Below are positions 41,822-54,482 of a DNA stretch of 64,000 nucleotides, piece after piece. Under the pieces are notes generated by a model. It had not been told where the DNA came from. It saw only the letters and a list, made by a program, of their open reading frames with translations, and ran no database searches. The stretch's first letter is position 1. The number at the start of each line of letters is the position of its first letter. A program made the translations under genes and the position numbers. The DNA is from Trichoplax sp. H2 (Eukaryota; Placozoa; Uniplacotomia; Trichoplacea), in the NCBI GenBank assembly GCA_003344405.1, contig NOWV01000189.1, positions 87,045 through 151,044 of the forward strand. Reading direction: 5' to 3'.

Positions 41822-42034
41822 ACTCTACAGTACGGTACTGTACTGTACGATACATTTATAGAAAAGCTTACAGCACAGTACATAGAAAAGCTTACAGTAT
41901 GTACCGTACAGCTATAGAAAAGCTTACAGTACAGTACTGTACAGTACTGTACAGCTATAGAAAAGCTTACAGTACAGTATAGCTATAGAAAAGCTTACAG
42001 CACAGTACCGCTATAGAAAAGTTTACAGTGCCGT
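41822..42034. repeat. Short satellite, AGCTATAGAAAAGCTTACAG unit
   Basis: About six direct copies of a 26-43 bp unit, CTATAGAAAAGCTTACAGTA, separated by variable GTAC/GTACTGTAC fillers. The array opens with a GTACGGTACTGTACTGTACG palindrome run. The chance frame 41794-41982 is a translation of this repeat. Confidence 0.85.
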
Positions 42035-42764
42035 AGAAGATGACGTAAGGTTAACCGTCAACATGCGGTGGCTGACTGTGCAAGACGACGGTGTTGTGCC
42101 TGATACGTGACTCAAAAATCAATGCTAATGTAAGCTTCGGAGAAGAACAACCGATCCTTGTCTGCCAATCGGTTAAATCGATGATGTCATTGATTTGGAT
42201 CTGTGAGAATCACATGATGAAGTCCGCTGCCATCATGTTTGCTCGTCCATTCCATAGATGGGTAGGTGCCCAATCCAAGCGTTAATGTCGGTAAGGAGAT
42301 ATTCAAGGCAGCTGAAGAATGTTGTTGACCTTTCTAAGAAAGGTTGAAGTACATTGGAACGATCAAGAGCGCGGCATAGGATGTTGTCGTCGATGGGTTT
42401 GAACCTCTTAACCCCAACTTGGTGCTACTAAGGTCATGAGCTGAAATCATGGCCCATGTTGACTTGGGTATGATTATTGCCATCACGGTGGTAGCAGGAA
42501 AGGAGGAGGGTAGGAAAGGTAAAATGAAATTGACCTAACTGATGGAGTCTGTGACGTCCTAATAGAGTAGACTATTTGTGTCCTCTTCATGCACGCTCAG
42601 TCCATGCTTTCAAATACAACAATCATTACGTCAGCCCTCTAGGATGCGCTGTTAAATGTTCTATGTTCTACTCCTTGTTGAAAAGATAGAAAGATACGTT
42701 GGATTGCAGTATTGAGCGACAATGGAGCAACCGTCTGACCAAGGCATGCTTCAAACACAACAAC
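42035..42764. other. Intergenic, no gene seen
   Basis: Locally less AT-rich than its surroundings but with no family resemblance in any frame; the frame 42091-42285 is unconvincing. A GTTCGATTGCAATGTTGAACGACA-like phrase at about 42702 has a relative at 42820. Confidence 0.4.
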
Positions 42765-44207
42765 AATCATTGCTTAGCTCTTCCCAATCTCTTCAACTCT
42801 CCTGAGTAAAGATACTAGACGTTCGATTGCAATGTTGAACGACATTTCAGCAACCATCTGACCATTGCGAAGGCAGTCTAAAGTCAATAAAACCGATGCT
42901 TCCAGTATATCTCGTAGGAAAGAGAATGACAATCTGCTCAATATGCAGCTTTCTAATCATAGGATTAAACTTTCAGTTTCTTCGTTGTCTGGCCAAAGTC
43001 CATCAGCATGAATAAATATAATGTAAAAGAAAATGTTTCAAACCAATGCAGTCACTCATGCCAAATTTACCTTAATGTTGATTGGTTCATTCAACCCGTC
43101 ATTACTAACTAAAATCAGGGCTTTTGCTTCGATGTATATACAGTATATATATATATATATGTTTATACAACGAGTATTAACTGCACAAAATTCGTGCGAC
43201 GTTTGATATAATTTACTAGCCGGAGCGTTATCTTACAAATTACTTCCTCTCTTTATTAACGCAATAAATACAAAGTAAAGTACAAATACAACCACTTAAG
43301 TAAAATTAAGAATTACAAGTACATTGTAAAATCAGATAAAACAAATTGTCACAAGTATCTATATGACAAACCATGACTTATAAAATCATTTAACTTAAAA
43401 TCTGATCAAAGTCATAACGTACAGTATCGAGGTAAGCAGCCCTTTGACGAATACGTACACCAGAGTGTACCACCAACAACATCAGAACTTTTATGATGTG
43501 AAAATATCAAATATGGCAAATAGAGAAAGGGATAAGAAAATCTCTACAGTTTCAAACAAGTGAGTACAGGGAAGNNNNNNNNNNNNNNNNNNNNAATCAT
43601 TGCTTAGCTCTTCCCAATCTCTTCAACTTTCACGAGTAAAGATACTAGACGTTCGATTGCAATGTTGAATGACATTTCAGCAACCATCTGACCATTGCGA
43701 AGGCAGTCTAAAGTCAATAAAACCTATGCTTCTTCCAGTATATCTCGTAGGAAAGAGAATGACAAACTGCTCAATATGCAGCTTTCTAATCATAGGATTA
43801 AACTTTCAGTTTCTTCGTTGTCTGGCCAAAGTCCATCAGCATGAATAAATATAATGTAAAAGAAAATGTTTCAAACCAATGCAGTCACTCATGCCAAATT
43901 TACCTTATTGTTTATTAACGCAATAAATACAAAGTAAAGTACAAATACAACCACTTAAGTAAAATCAGATAAAACAAATTGTCACCAGTATCTATATGAC
44001 AATCCATGACTTATAAAATCATTTAACTTAAAATCTGATCAAAGTCATAACGTACAGCATCGAGGTAAGCAGCCCTTTGATGAATACGTACACCAGAGTG
44101 TACCACCAACAACATCAGAACTTTTATGATGTGAAAATATCAAATATGGCAAATAGAGAAAGGGATAAGAAAATCTCTACAGTTTCAAACAAGTGAGTAC
44201 AGGGAAG
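42765..44207. repeat. Near-identical duplicate around an assembly gap
   Basis: Copy 1 is 42765-43574 (810 bp), copy 2 is 43595-44207 (613 bp), in the same orientation with 20 Ns between (43575-43594). They align almost base for base except for indels in copy 1. One is about 171 bp near 43073-43250 and includes a (TA)n run at about 43139-43161; the other is about 26 bp at about 43307. The copy boundaries coincide with the gap, which suggests two haplotypes placed in tandem. No gene lies inside. Confidence 0.85.
43575..43594. other. Assembly gap (20 N)
   Basis: Run of N between the two duplicated blocks. Confidence 0.99.
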
Positions 44208-45720
44208 TATATATTTCACAAATGGCAATAAAAATATCGCATGGAAAGAAGAAATAAATTATTGACCAGCAAACTTTATTGGTAGGCTAATCTATCTTAG
44301 CAACTGTTATTAAAGTAAAGGCCAATATCTAGCCCCATTATAAAATCTCATTAATGATCTACCGTCATAGCAAAGATCACATACTATGATCGACTTTTAC
44401 CTCTCGTTCAGACCTGTTAAAAATCTACGCACTATTCTTCATGAAGTAAATAGCAAGTATTACTCCATGTTAGCTAATAGACTAAATTCCAGTATTGCAC
44501 TCTATTGATCGAGACATCGACTCGATAGAATGCCAATTCTGCTTGGCAATCGATGCAGAACAGTAACACAGATTAAATAAAGATAAGAAATACTATTCTG
44601 CATAATGATATCCGTCAATATTTTGCAACATATCCTCATTACAATAGCAAAATGTAATTATAAGAGTCGACCATTTGATAGCTATTACTATTTCATCCGC
44701 GGTTTAAATTTGTTGACTGAGTGACGTCAGCAAACTGTATTATAGCGTTCACATGTAAAATAGAGATTTTATGCATAATCTTACTATAAAGTAGAAGCTT
44801 ATTTGAAACTATAAGTAAATATTATCATCGATATACTATTTCATCGTATAAAGAATCAGCTCTAAAAGACTTGATTGTATTAACTCAGACAGAACACAAT
44901 ATAGGAGAAGCGGGATAACATCAAATTGCTGGTTACTATGGAAATGACCGCACCTTTTCCAAAGTGATCAAGCGCAGTGCTAGCAATATGTAAAAACCGT
45001 TAGTAAAGCGCTTTAAATTACTCTCTACCCCTCCAATATTAAAGTATCTAACACTATTGCATTAGCTGTCTTGAATGGACTCATTCGTTTAAGTTGAATT
45101 GAGCTATTGGATCATTAACTTTGCGCTTGAGCATCATCAATTACATCCAATTTCGCGTTCAGTATATGGCAATAATCTAAATTACCTCAGATATACTGGT
45201 CAATCTAGTTGGATTATTACTGCTTAATCTCAAGAAACTTTATTAAACAGTGCATAATCAATCGACCTGATATATTATTTAATGATCCAAAGTTAGTGGG
45301 CAGTGACACTAATATAATCAACTTAATTAAGCTTTAATAAGGTTTGTGTTTATATTGATTTCGGACATCAATCTGTGCTCATTTATCATGGTCAATCTTT
45401 GAAAAATTGTCAGAATATTTTCTGCGCAATCTGAAAGCAACATAATTTAAAGTGAAATAGATAGAATAGAATCGTTAAGTTAGCTTAGATTTGTGCAAAA
45501 ATAATTTCTTTGAGTTCATTAAACATGTAAATGAGAATGATTCGATTCCATCATAACTTACATTTCATCTTAGTTTAATTGGTAACCAATATAATCTTTT
45601 TACCTGGATGGATTAGGAATAACAACTTTATTTGCTGTAATCTACAGATATCAAATTATTCTAATATATTATCTAAAATTAGGACGGATTTGGTGTCACT
45701 TTATATAAGCTAACAAGAAT
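44208..45720. other. 5' flank of CEP112, no gene seen
   Basis: AT-rich sequence without an exon chain. The CEP112 promoter and 5' untranslated region should lie at the right end. Confidence 0.45.
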
Positions 45721-48700
45721 ATGGCGACTTCGAGCAGAACTATCGAGCATGATACATTCAAGAATGTACTCATGGAAGAAATCTTCAACGAAAAGCAAGA
45801 CTCACAATTTGACCAAATTTTAGGAAGAATAAAGCCGTTTACCCTCAATTTATCACAAAAATTAGGTATTACAATTGATAAATAGGATATTAATAGCTGA
45901 CACCATAGTACAATTAGAACATTTCAAAGCTAGTAATATCCCTCTCGCTTCATTTTAATCCAGTTATAACTATAACAAAATTATCATATCCATAGTTATT
46001 ATAAATCTCTGTAGTCAAACTTAAATCTATTATGAAATTTTAACAATATTTCAATTGATATATAAATACTTTTTATCACAGAAAGACAACGTGTAGCTCA
46101 ATGGATTAAGAAGCTATGCGAAACTGAAGACTTAACAACTTCAGGAAGGTAATGATATCAATTGGCTTTATTTAGTTTGCCAATATTCATTGCTCAATCA
46201 GATTACTAGATATGAGATGGATTCATTAATTTTATTGGAATATAACTCTGCTAAGGCTCTATTTATCACATTTTACTGTATTATTTAATATCAGTAATTT
46301 TCTTCAGGCTAATATTTATAATTGACAAATTTGCGCTTATTTAGCTGTCATGTTGTGGTTTATTGCAATGTTATACGTCAAAAGTGTATGTCTGCAATAA
46401 TGCGCTACTAAATGAGGCGATGACTAATTACGAGATTGCGTTATAACGTAGCGTACTAACACATGATAGTCATGCAATCATTAATCTCTAATTTAACTGA
46501 ACGAGATTCATTCGCCTAGAGCTTAAAGCAGAACAATATCATGTACACCGCTGCATGCTAAGATTGTTGTTATCTGATCAGCCTAGCCGTTCTTATTTCA
46601 TTTTATTTTATGATTTTTCAAAATACATAATAAACCCCTATAAATATTACGTAGAATTAAGTAATAGTGCTTAAAAATTAAAGCAGGCTGTTAAATAAAT
46701 CTTTCAGCTTCAACTACTGCACTAATTCCCGAAGATTTTATCAGTATTATCCTTTTCTTATCTGCTTGATGCATTATTATTCTCCAATAGAAAAAATCGA
46801 AATCTATATGCTCAATTACTATTACACATGTTGCAAAGAGGCATCTTGGAAGGACCATTTAGCGTAAATCCGGATCCCGGTCATTTACCTACCTTGCCAT
46901 CATACATGGTAGTGTATTGTTGATTGTAATGTAAAAAAAAAACTGGAACTGCAACATAAGTAACAAAGATTATAAAAATCAGATTTAATGTTGTTGTTAT
47001 CGTTACCTTTAGTCAATTTATTTTGAAGACCCAAATCGCAGTGTTTCTGCCTCCCCAAGTCCTGAAAAGGTAACTGTATTATTTATTATGAACTAGCCAG
47101 CAATAGTCAGGAGTACCTATTTACAAGACTGAAATTTATTTTCTAGATTAACACACGGCCCACTCCAGATTGGGTAATAGATGAATTAGCAGGTATGTAC
47201 TGTAATTAGTAATGATTAATCAGAAATTAGAATTTTTATAGCTGTGGGGAATACTCATTGCCACCTCTTTCTTATAAATATGCTTTGATTTTCCTAGTGA
47301 ATTATGCTATACCAAATAATCGAAGGTAAGATTTTTTAATAGAGAAGATAGAATTAGCATTCGATGCCTTATTCGTAAACTTAAATTTATCTGGAGATTT
47401 TAGTAAATAATGCCATGTCAATTATTACCGTCTTTGCACAGTTCTACGTGGCAAAATTAGTATTTAATGTGATTAATCTGACCATTTAAGCTCGTATTTG
47501 ATGACATTTTAGCCTAGGAAAAAATCCTGTAGATTCTTCTCCTCCACCTGTATCCGGATCAAGAATTTCTTACATCGACAATCAATACGATGGTAATTTA
47601 ATTAGATCGCTAATTCATCCAATTTAGAATTCTCTTATATCGTTCATATATGAATGATCTGGTAAATATCTTTCAATATCGTAACTTATATTTCCTAGAC
47701 ATGAATTATCGGAGAACACCAATTATTAAGACATCATTGGGTACAAAGGTAAAGCATTTTAGTTAATCTTCTATCATAAGAAAATCATTAATAGCCTTTC
47801 AATCTAAAATATTTTATATTAATAGCTTCAAGATGCTAGTGGGTCTCCTACATCTGCCAGAGGGAGAAATTTTAACACAAGCTTAATATCGGTATGTTGA
47901 TTTGATAGCAAGCTTACATAGAAAAAGATATGGTTACAATAAAGTCTATTCGTTAGGTCGAAATTTTAGTTTTAAGCCAATAAATGTTGCATTTACTGAC
48001 AGGAAAGTCAGCACTACCGCCATAATACAGGGAAAAGCAAAGGTGACTAGCAAAATCAGAACCTTATCAAAATCATAATTTAAATAAAGAATATAATTAC
48101 TCTGAGGTGTCTCTGATAAAAAATAAAGTGTAGATAGTCTTGCGACCAACTATGATAGCATATAACCGCCATATAATCCTGCTTATTTTTTAAATTTCCT
48201 CTGCAAATATTATATTAAAATATAGTATTTTGCAAACCTTTGGAAACTACTTATTTTCCATGAAATTATTGGATTTTTATAATTCAGTAGATTACAATTG
48301 TGATTTAAAAGCAGCAGATATAATTTGATCTTGCAGTCGATATTAGCAAATGATGTAAATATGACTATTTATTTAGATAGCTTACCTGATTTAATTAGTA
48401 TTCTTTCTTAATTATAGCTCTACTACTACAAACTGAAGAACGTGAATTAAAACGTTTACAGGAAAAAGAGGTGTTAAAATTGCTCTGAACTTGTATTTTC
48501 TCCGTTAAGCTTACGAAAGTTGTTCAAATTTAGGTTATACTTAATATCAAAATGTAAATATCTAATCAGTATCGATATCTGCTTGTTAACTTAGCTTGAA
48601 GTCAAAATGAAAGCTGTCGAGTCGAAATATCATGAAGAAAAATTAAAATTACAACAAAAACATGATTCAGAAGTCCAAAAGGTGATGTATAACATCCATT

Positions 48701-51700
48701 TTTGTAGATAAAATTTGTGTTCAAAAAGCAATAATTGATACTCCTTCTGAGTTTGCATAAAATGGTGTTATAAGTGGTCTTGGGATATTAGCGTATCCTT
48801 CTGCTTCCGATTGAATCTAATAGCGGAAAATGGTATTTTTTATGTAGATATTAGATCGTAAAAATACTGAAATTGAAGAAGTGAAAGCTCATTTCCGTAG
48901 TAAGTTTGCAGATATGGAATCGACTATTAAGCGATTAGAGCGGAAAGGTAAGTCGTTTCTAAAGCCAGCAGCTGATATTTCTATCGTAATCAAAAATACA
49001 GGTTTCCTCAATTTAATTATTAAAAATTAAGGACATATTTTACAGCAAGTTTATTTTTACCTTCCTGATATGTCCAATCTTTATTGCCATTATAATTTTT
49101 TTATTTAACATCTCACCAAATTGAATGCAGTCAGCAAAGTTTTACAAGAGTCCTCTCAAGCTCTTGAACAACGTGATAAGCAGATCTTAGAGCTAAAATC
49201 ACTCTCCATACAGACCTCACAAAGCGTCCATAATGATTATGAAAGAAAGTTGCATGATACTGTCGCAAAACACGAACAAGAAAAGTTCGATATGCAAAAG
49301 AAGAACACAGAGAGCATACAAGACCTACTGGAAGATACTAATAAGAGAATTCAAAAAATGGAAAATGAATATAAAGCTCAATTGATTCAGCAGGTATATA
49401 CTTTACAGTTTATTTTCATTTATGTCTCCAATGAACCTAGTCACGTAATAATAGCTAGTATTCCAAAAATTGAGGCTATTGTGGATTAGAATAAAAACTG
49501 TAATTGCAATCACGATTACTTACCTTGCGATGCCGGGAAGGAGACATTAATATTCGAATTCAACTGTAGACACAATTTAAAGTCTGAATGAATATAGTAC
49601 CAAATTAATCTATTAACATCATCGTAATAAGTAAACTAAAATTTTTTAAAGAATCTTAAGAAATTTTAGTTAGAATCCATTACTATACCATTAGCTAATG
49701 ATTTGCTAGTTTAAGGTCTGAATGGAATTTGTAGCCTATCATTAATTTAATGTATCATCTTTCGAAGTTTTGGCTAAATAAATAAGATCATGAGTGAATC
49801 AATATAGATTTAGAGTAGATTTATCATCCATCGCAGGTACTCTTTTGGCCAGATAATTACCATACTGTGCCGCTTTATCAGTATCGATTTTTATATGGAT
49901 TTTTTATGATACATGAATATTTTATCCTTACAGAATAACATAAACAAAGAGCTCGAAGATCGAATTCAACAAGAAAGTCATGAATTGGAAGCTGTCAATG
50001 CAGTTCGTCTACGATTATCGTCTGAAAAACTGGATATCGAACAGAAATTTAATGAGACTTTCAGTGAATTGCGCCATTATAAGAGTATCTGTGATCGATT
50101 AGAGCAAGATCAACGGCGAACCGCCGAAGAACATGAATCAGAGCTGCAGCAAACGCAGAAGAAATTTGAGTCATTACAGGAATATAAGAAGCAAGAATTT
50201 GCCTTAGCAGAAGCGAAGGTTAAAATCTATCTTAAATAGCACTAGTAGTGACAGTATTTCTACTTAGTCGCTATCATCGATATAGAATGAATTAAACGGT
50301 TTAATTTGCCTGTACTTCCTATGAATTAGGCTACTGAAACGATTACCGGACTTGAAGATACAATTGATCAATTAAAACAGAGGCTTCAAGACACTGAAAA
50401 TCGCTATCAGCGAGACTATAAGGTATAGAATTTCCTTGGCTTTTAACAAAGTGTACCAGTAGTGTTTCTAACATATATCAGCTTTTTAATATACTTTTGG
50501 ATAGAAACTGAGCTTTAGTGGAATAGAAAAAAAGCTAATGAAATGTTTGATGTGTTCCATGATTATATTTTAGGAATTGCAGATAAAATATCAGAATGAC
50601 AAGTCCCATACTGAGCAAGTTTATGAAAGCAAGGTCAGAAATGATTGGCAAGATTGTCCCTGCTTGGAATATTCGTAATCGGCAGAAATCTTTCAGTTTA
50701 TAATGATTGAATTAGTAATACAATAATAGAATCGATCGCTAGATCTTGGGCTTTCCTGAACTAGTTACAGCCTGATGATTCAATCGGAAATATTATCATG
50801 GATGTTCATTTCTTATATACTTATGTGATCATTAACAATGGCGATCCGATTACACTGATTGTGTAGAATTTAGGAGGATATAATGCATGAAATAAAACTA
50901 TAGGTCAAGTAAAGTAATTTAATATCCTATCTTAGATCCAAACCATGCAAAATCAAATTGAACAACAGCGTATTGATGCTCAAAAGAATTATCAGAAGCT
51001 AGAAGGAGATATAAGGTTATAGCATAAATTTATAAATCTGTTACAATTTTAAAGTTTACCCAAAGTTATCTACTTTGTGTAGCGGACTAAGCTAAAATTG
51101 ATCAAAGTATTAAAATTATTTTAAAATTGATGCGACTATCCAAAACAGGGAACGTGAAGAGCAATTAAAGAGATTATCTGAACAACAACGCATGCAAACA
51201 GAAGAAGCAGAAAGAACTTTGGAAGAATTTAAAATTCAAATGGAAAATCATTCTGAACAAATCTTTGATGAAATGAAGAAACAGGTTTATTTCCATGCAA
51301 TTACCAAAGAATTTACTGACTCCAAAATCTAGCTTGTTACTATCTGATTTGCAAATTGCTTAGGATCTTTAACTAGGATATCTATATAGCAATTAATGAC
51401 CTTGAGTACATTTCAACATAAGTGATTTATTTGGATTCCATTTGAACCTGTTGTTATCACATTCTAGGCTGAATTCTAATTTTTATTAAAGGACATTCAT
51501 AGTCTAATGATTAGAATTCCTAATACTGTTCTAGTTTTAAAAAGTATTACTAACCGATGATTCATACTTAAATTAAATTAAAAAATTGAATACTTAGAAT
51601 GATCATTCGTGCTATTAATACACCATTTGTAGATGGCTACAGTTGAACAAGATCTTGAACGTTCCAAATTAGCCCGAGAAAAGCAAAAGGAAGAATATAA

Positions 51701-54482
51701 GAAACAATTAGAAGAAAGAAGAAGAAGATATGAGACTGAAGTACACTCCTAACACTAATTTATGCTATTTTATAGATACAAATATTAGTTATCAGACTTT
51801 ACAGAAAACTAAATAAAGTCTAAATTTCCATTTTCTATCTTGTAAGATGGCAGAACTGAGGGCCAGCTGCGAACAAGATAAGCTACAACTTATGCGAGAA
51901 GGTCATAAAGAAAAAGATAAACTTATGCGCGAAATGGAACGTGAAAAGGTAATTATTATTTTATGTTGTTGTAGTGGATTATTGTACTCCATTAATGGCG
52001 CTATCGGAAAAGAAACAGTCCAAAACTTCATCATAATAATATGAGTGAAATTACCTGCTGATAAATGTATCACTACATTATAAATTATAACAATTTTTAA
52101 TTTAATTATTAATAGGAAGTCATCGCTGAAAAATTCCGGAAAGCTCTGTCAGAGCAAGAAGCGAAAGCTGCAGACTGTGCATCAAGAGATAGTAAAGTTA
52201 GTAATCAGTATATCTTTCTATTTTTCAGAATTGGACGTTTATTCATAATTTGACTACGAAAAAATGTTATAGACGATTAACGATTTGGAAAAGCAAGTCA
52301 GTAAACTTCGCGAGAATTTAATACAAGCGAATTCAGCTCACAAGGCGCAACTTGTCGAATTGGGATTACTGCGAGAAGATGAGAAACAGGCTGCTATTCG
52401 AGCCCAAGAAGCAGCCACTAACAAGTTGCAGTCGCAAATGGAACAAGAAAAGTTAAAGCTACAACAAGATCATAGCAATGAAATGGAGAAATTATTACAA
52501 AATACTAATAATAGACTTAACCAAATTGACACAGAATACAAGGATCAAACTAGGATTGCCACTGAAGTAAAGAGAAAACAATTTTAAATACTCTTAGATC
52601 ACTTTTGTCTATAATTTTATTTGCACGAGGCAGATTTCTGTCGAAAGAGAATGTCACATTGTTAATATGACTCGATGTCAACTCATTAAATATTTTTATC
52701 TGTAACCCATTTCAAAATTAATTTCCATATTATAGAAAATAGAAATGTTGCAAAATCAAGCTTATGCATGGAAAGAAGAAAATTCAAAGTAAAATTATTA
52801 ATCTTTTAAATAAGTTTTCTAGTAATCCAGTTGCCTATTTATTGTAGTTTGGCTATTGAAAAATANNNNNNNNNNNNNNNNNNNNGCGCAACTTGTCGAA
52901 TTGGGATTACTGCGAGAAGATGAGAAACAGGCTGCTATTCGAGCCCAAGAAGCAGCCACTAACAAGTTGCAGTCGCAAATGGAACAAGAAAAGTTAAAGC
53001 TACAACAAGATCATAGCAATGAAATGGAGAAATTATTACAAAATACTAATAATAGACTTAACCAAATTGACACAGAATACAAGGATCAANNNNNNNNNNN
53101 NNNNNNNNNATAATTTTATTGTATATACGAGTCTGTTATGCTACTAAAAACTTCAGTACCTTTGGTAGTAAACATTCTTTCATTAAACAATCTAAGGAAT
53201 CACATGTCTGACCAAATAAAACCGCAGTTTCTTCGCCATGAGTATTACTTTTGACCGGTTTTAAAGTAATTAGGGCATGATCAATTGGGAGAATATTAAG
53301 GCACCCATAAACGCTATCGTTAACGTAGTATAACACTTTCTAAAAGTAGTTATTTAAAAAAAAGTGTTAAATAGAACCATCGATTTTAATAAATTGCGCT
53401 AATATTATAGAAAATAGAAATGTTGCAAAATCAAGCTTATGCATGGAAAGAAGAAAATTCAAAGTAAAATTATTAATCTTTTAAATAAGTTTTCTAGTAA
53501 TCCAGTTGCCTATTTATTGTAGTTTGGCTATTGAAAAATACTAAAGTAAACACTTTTAATCTGGATTAGTCTACAAAATGAACACAATAAGCAACTAGCC
53601 GAAATTTATGGTAATAATCAAAAAGATATCGAAGATGTTAAAAAGCGCCACTCTGCTATTGTCAAGGTCAGTTATGAGTTCTTATAATTTATTTATTACA
53701 AAGGAAGACATGCAAGAAGTGTAATATTAGACACTATTACAGTTTTGGATGGTTAATTAATCTGACTATTCTCTAACAGCGGTTCTTTATGATATCTACT
53801 TAATTTCAGTCACTTAAAGATGAAATTAATAACCAGAAATCTAATATACAACTACTTGAGAAGCAGTCATTACAGAAAGAACGAGAATTTAAAGAAAAGG
53901 TAAGGAAGAATTAGCCTAATTAAACAGTATATCTTATTTCTGTTGCAATTTTTCCATATTTTACAGTTTTACATGTACTAAACTACAATGTGTTTTACTA
54001 TGAACTATATTACGATCGAAATAGAGTAAATTAATACACGGAGAAAGAACATACAGATTTTGACGTATTCTGCCAACTGGTTAACTCTTCATGTTATTAG
54101 ATATCCAGGCTACAATTACAATATGAGGATAGGATCAAGGACATGATATCGGCAGAAATGAAAGAGGTAAACGACGTGCATTGCATATTTAATATCAAGA
54201 TTTTAACACAATGAATCCGATTTTCTGCAATAGCTCAGCATTAACTTACAGTTAGACTAATAGCTCTCTTAACAGTCAATATCGTAGATATTTGATACGA
54301 TTTTAAAAGCGGTTAAAATCTTACAGGAATTAGAAGATACAATCCGTTCATTGAAATCTCAAGTCAATATGCTACAACAAAAAACTACTATTCTTCAAGA
54401 CGAACTGACTATCAAAACCTACACTGCTCCACTCAAATTAGACACATCACTAGCATCTTTATCTAATTCGCCTAGGCAGTAG
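45721..54482 (+). CDS. CEP112: CEP112: centrosomal coiled-coil protein
   Basis: About 28 exons: 45721-45865, 46082-46148, 46791-46908, 47013-47069, 47147-47192, 47298-47325, 47513-47592, 47699-47748, 47826-47891, 48337-48354, 48418-48470, 48595-48681, 48848-48947, 49131-49393, 49934-50218, 50330-50422, 50574-50633, 50936-51015, 51149-51284, 51633-51740, 51847-51948, 52116-52196, 52273-52566, 52736-52788 (second copy 53411-53463), 53570-53666, 53810-53899, 54109-54166, 54327-54482. About 956 residues, matching vertebrate CEP112 (about 950). A conserved globular start (WIKKLCE; NRNLYAQLLLHMLQRGILEGPF; PSYMSIYFEDPN) is followed by a Ser/Pro linker and a long Gln/Glu/Lys coiled coil. Signature phrases are ILDRKNTEIEE, QLVELGLLREDEKQ, and near the end LEDTIRSLKSQVN. 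Two junctions (48354/48418 and 53899/54109) do not join in phase, so an exon edge or micro-exon is missed there. An assembly duplication interrupts 52866-53410. Confidence 0.9.
52866..52885. other. Assembly gap (20 N)
   Basis: Left border of a copied exon island. Confidence 0.99.
52886..53089 (+). repeat. N-bounded copy of CEP112 exon 23 interior
   Basis: These 204 bp match 52345-52548, wholly inside a CEP112 exon, and are cut off on both sides by Ns. The copy has no splice sites of its own. It is best read as an assembly fragment, not a second exon. Confidence 0.9.
53090..53109. other. Assembly gap (20 N)
   Basis: Right border of the copied exon island. Confidence 0.99.
53160..53339 (-). 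pseudogene. Orphan ornithine decarboxylase exon inside CEP112
   Basis: A 180-bp minus-strand exon with good acceptor (TACTTTTAG) and donor (AAG|GTACTG). It encodes KVLYYVNDSVYGCL..., ending FGQTCDSLD...LLPK. It is the same length and phase as exon 13 of the decarboxylase gene at 57663-57842 but clearly diverged from it, so it is a paralogous exon and not a copy of that exon. No neighbouring decarboxylase exons accompany it. It is followed directly by a second copy of CEP112 exon 24, so its place in a CEP112 intron may be an assembly join. It could belong to the second decarboxylase copy, whose downstream exons are missing at 63024. Confidence 0.8.

Noticed and set aside
41855-42034. Regular direct repeats that could suggest a CRISPR-like array
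   Set aside because: Spacers are not unique sequences but variants of GTACTGTAC, and the setting is a eukaryotic genome; this is a satellite.
47225-47290. Possible CEP112 exon after TTTATAG (AVGNTHCHLFLINML)
   Set aside because: It reaches a stop with no donor; the next acceptor (TTTTCCTAG at 47297) gives an in-phase exon instead.
52856-53113. 85-codon frame running through Ns
   Set aside because: It is the gap-bounded copy of CEP112 exon 23; residues across Ns are meaningless.
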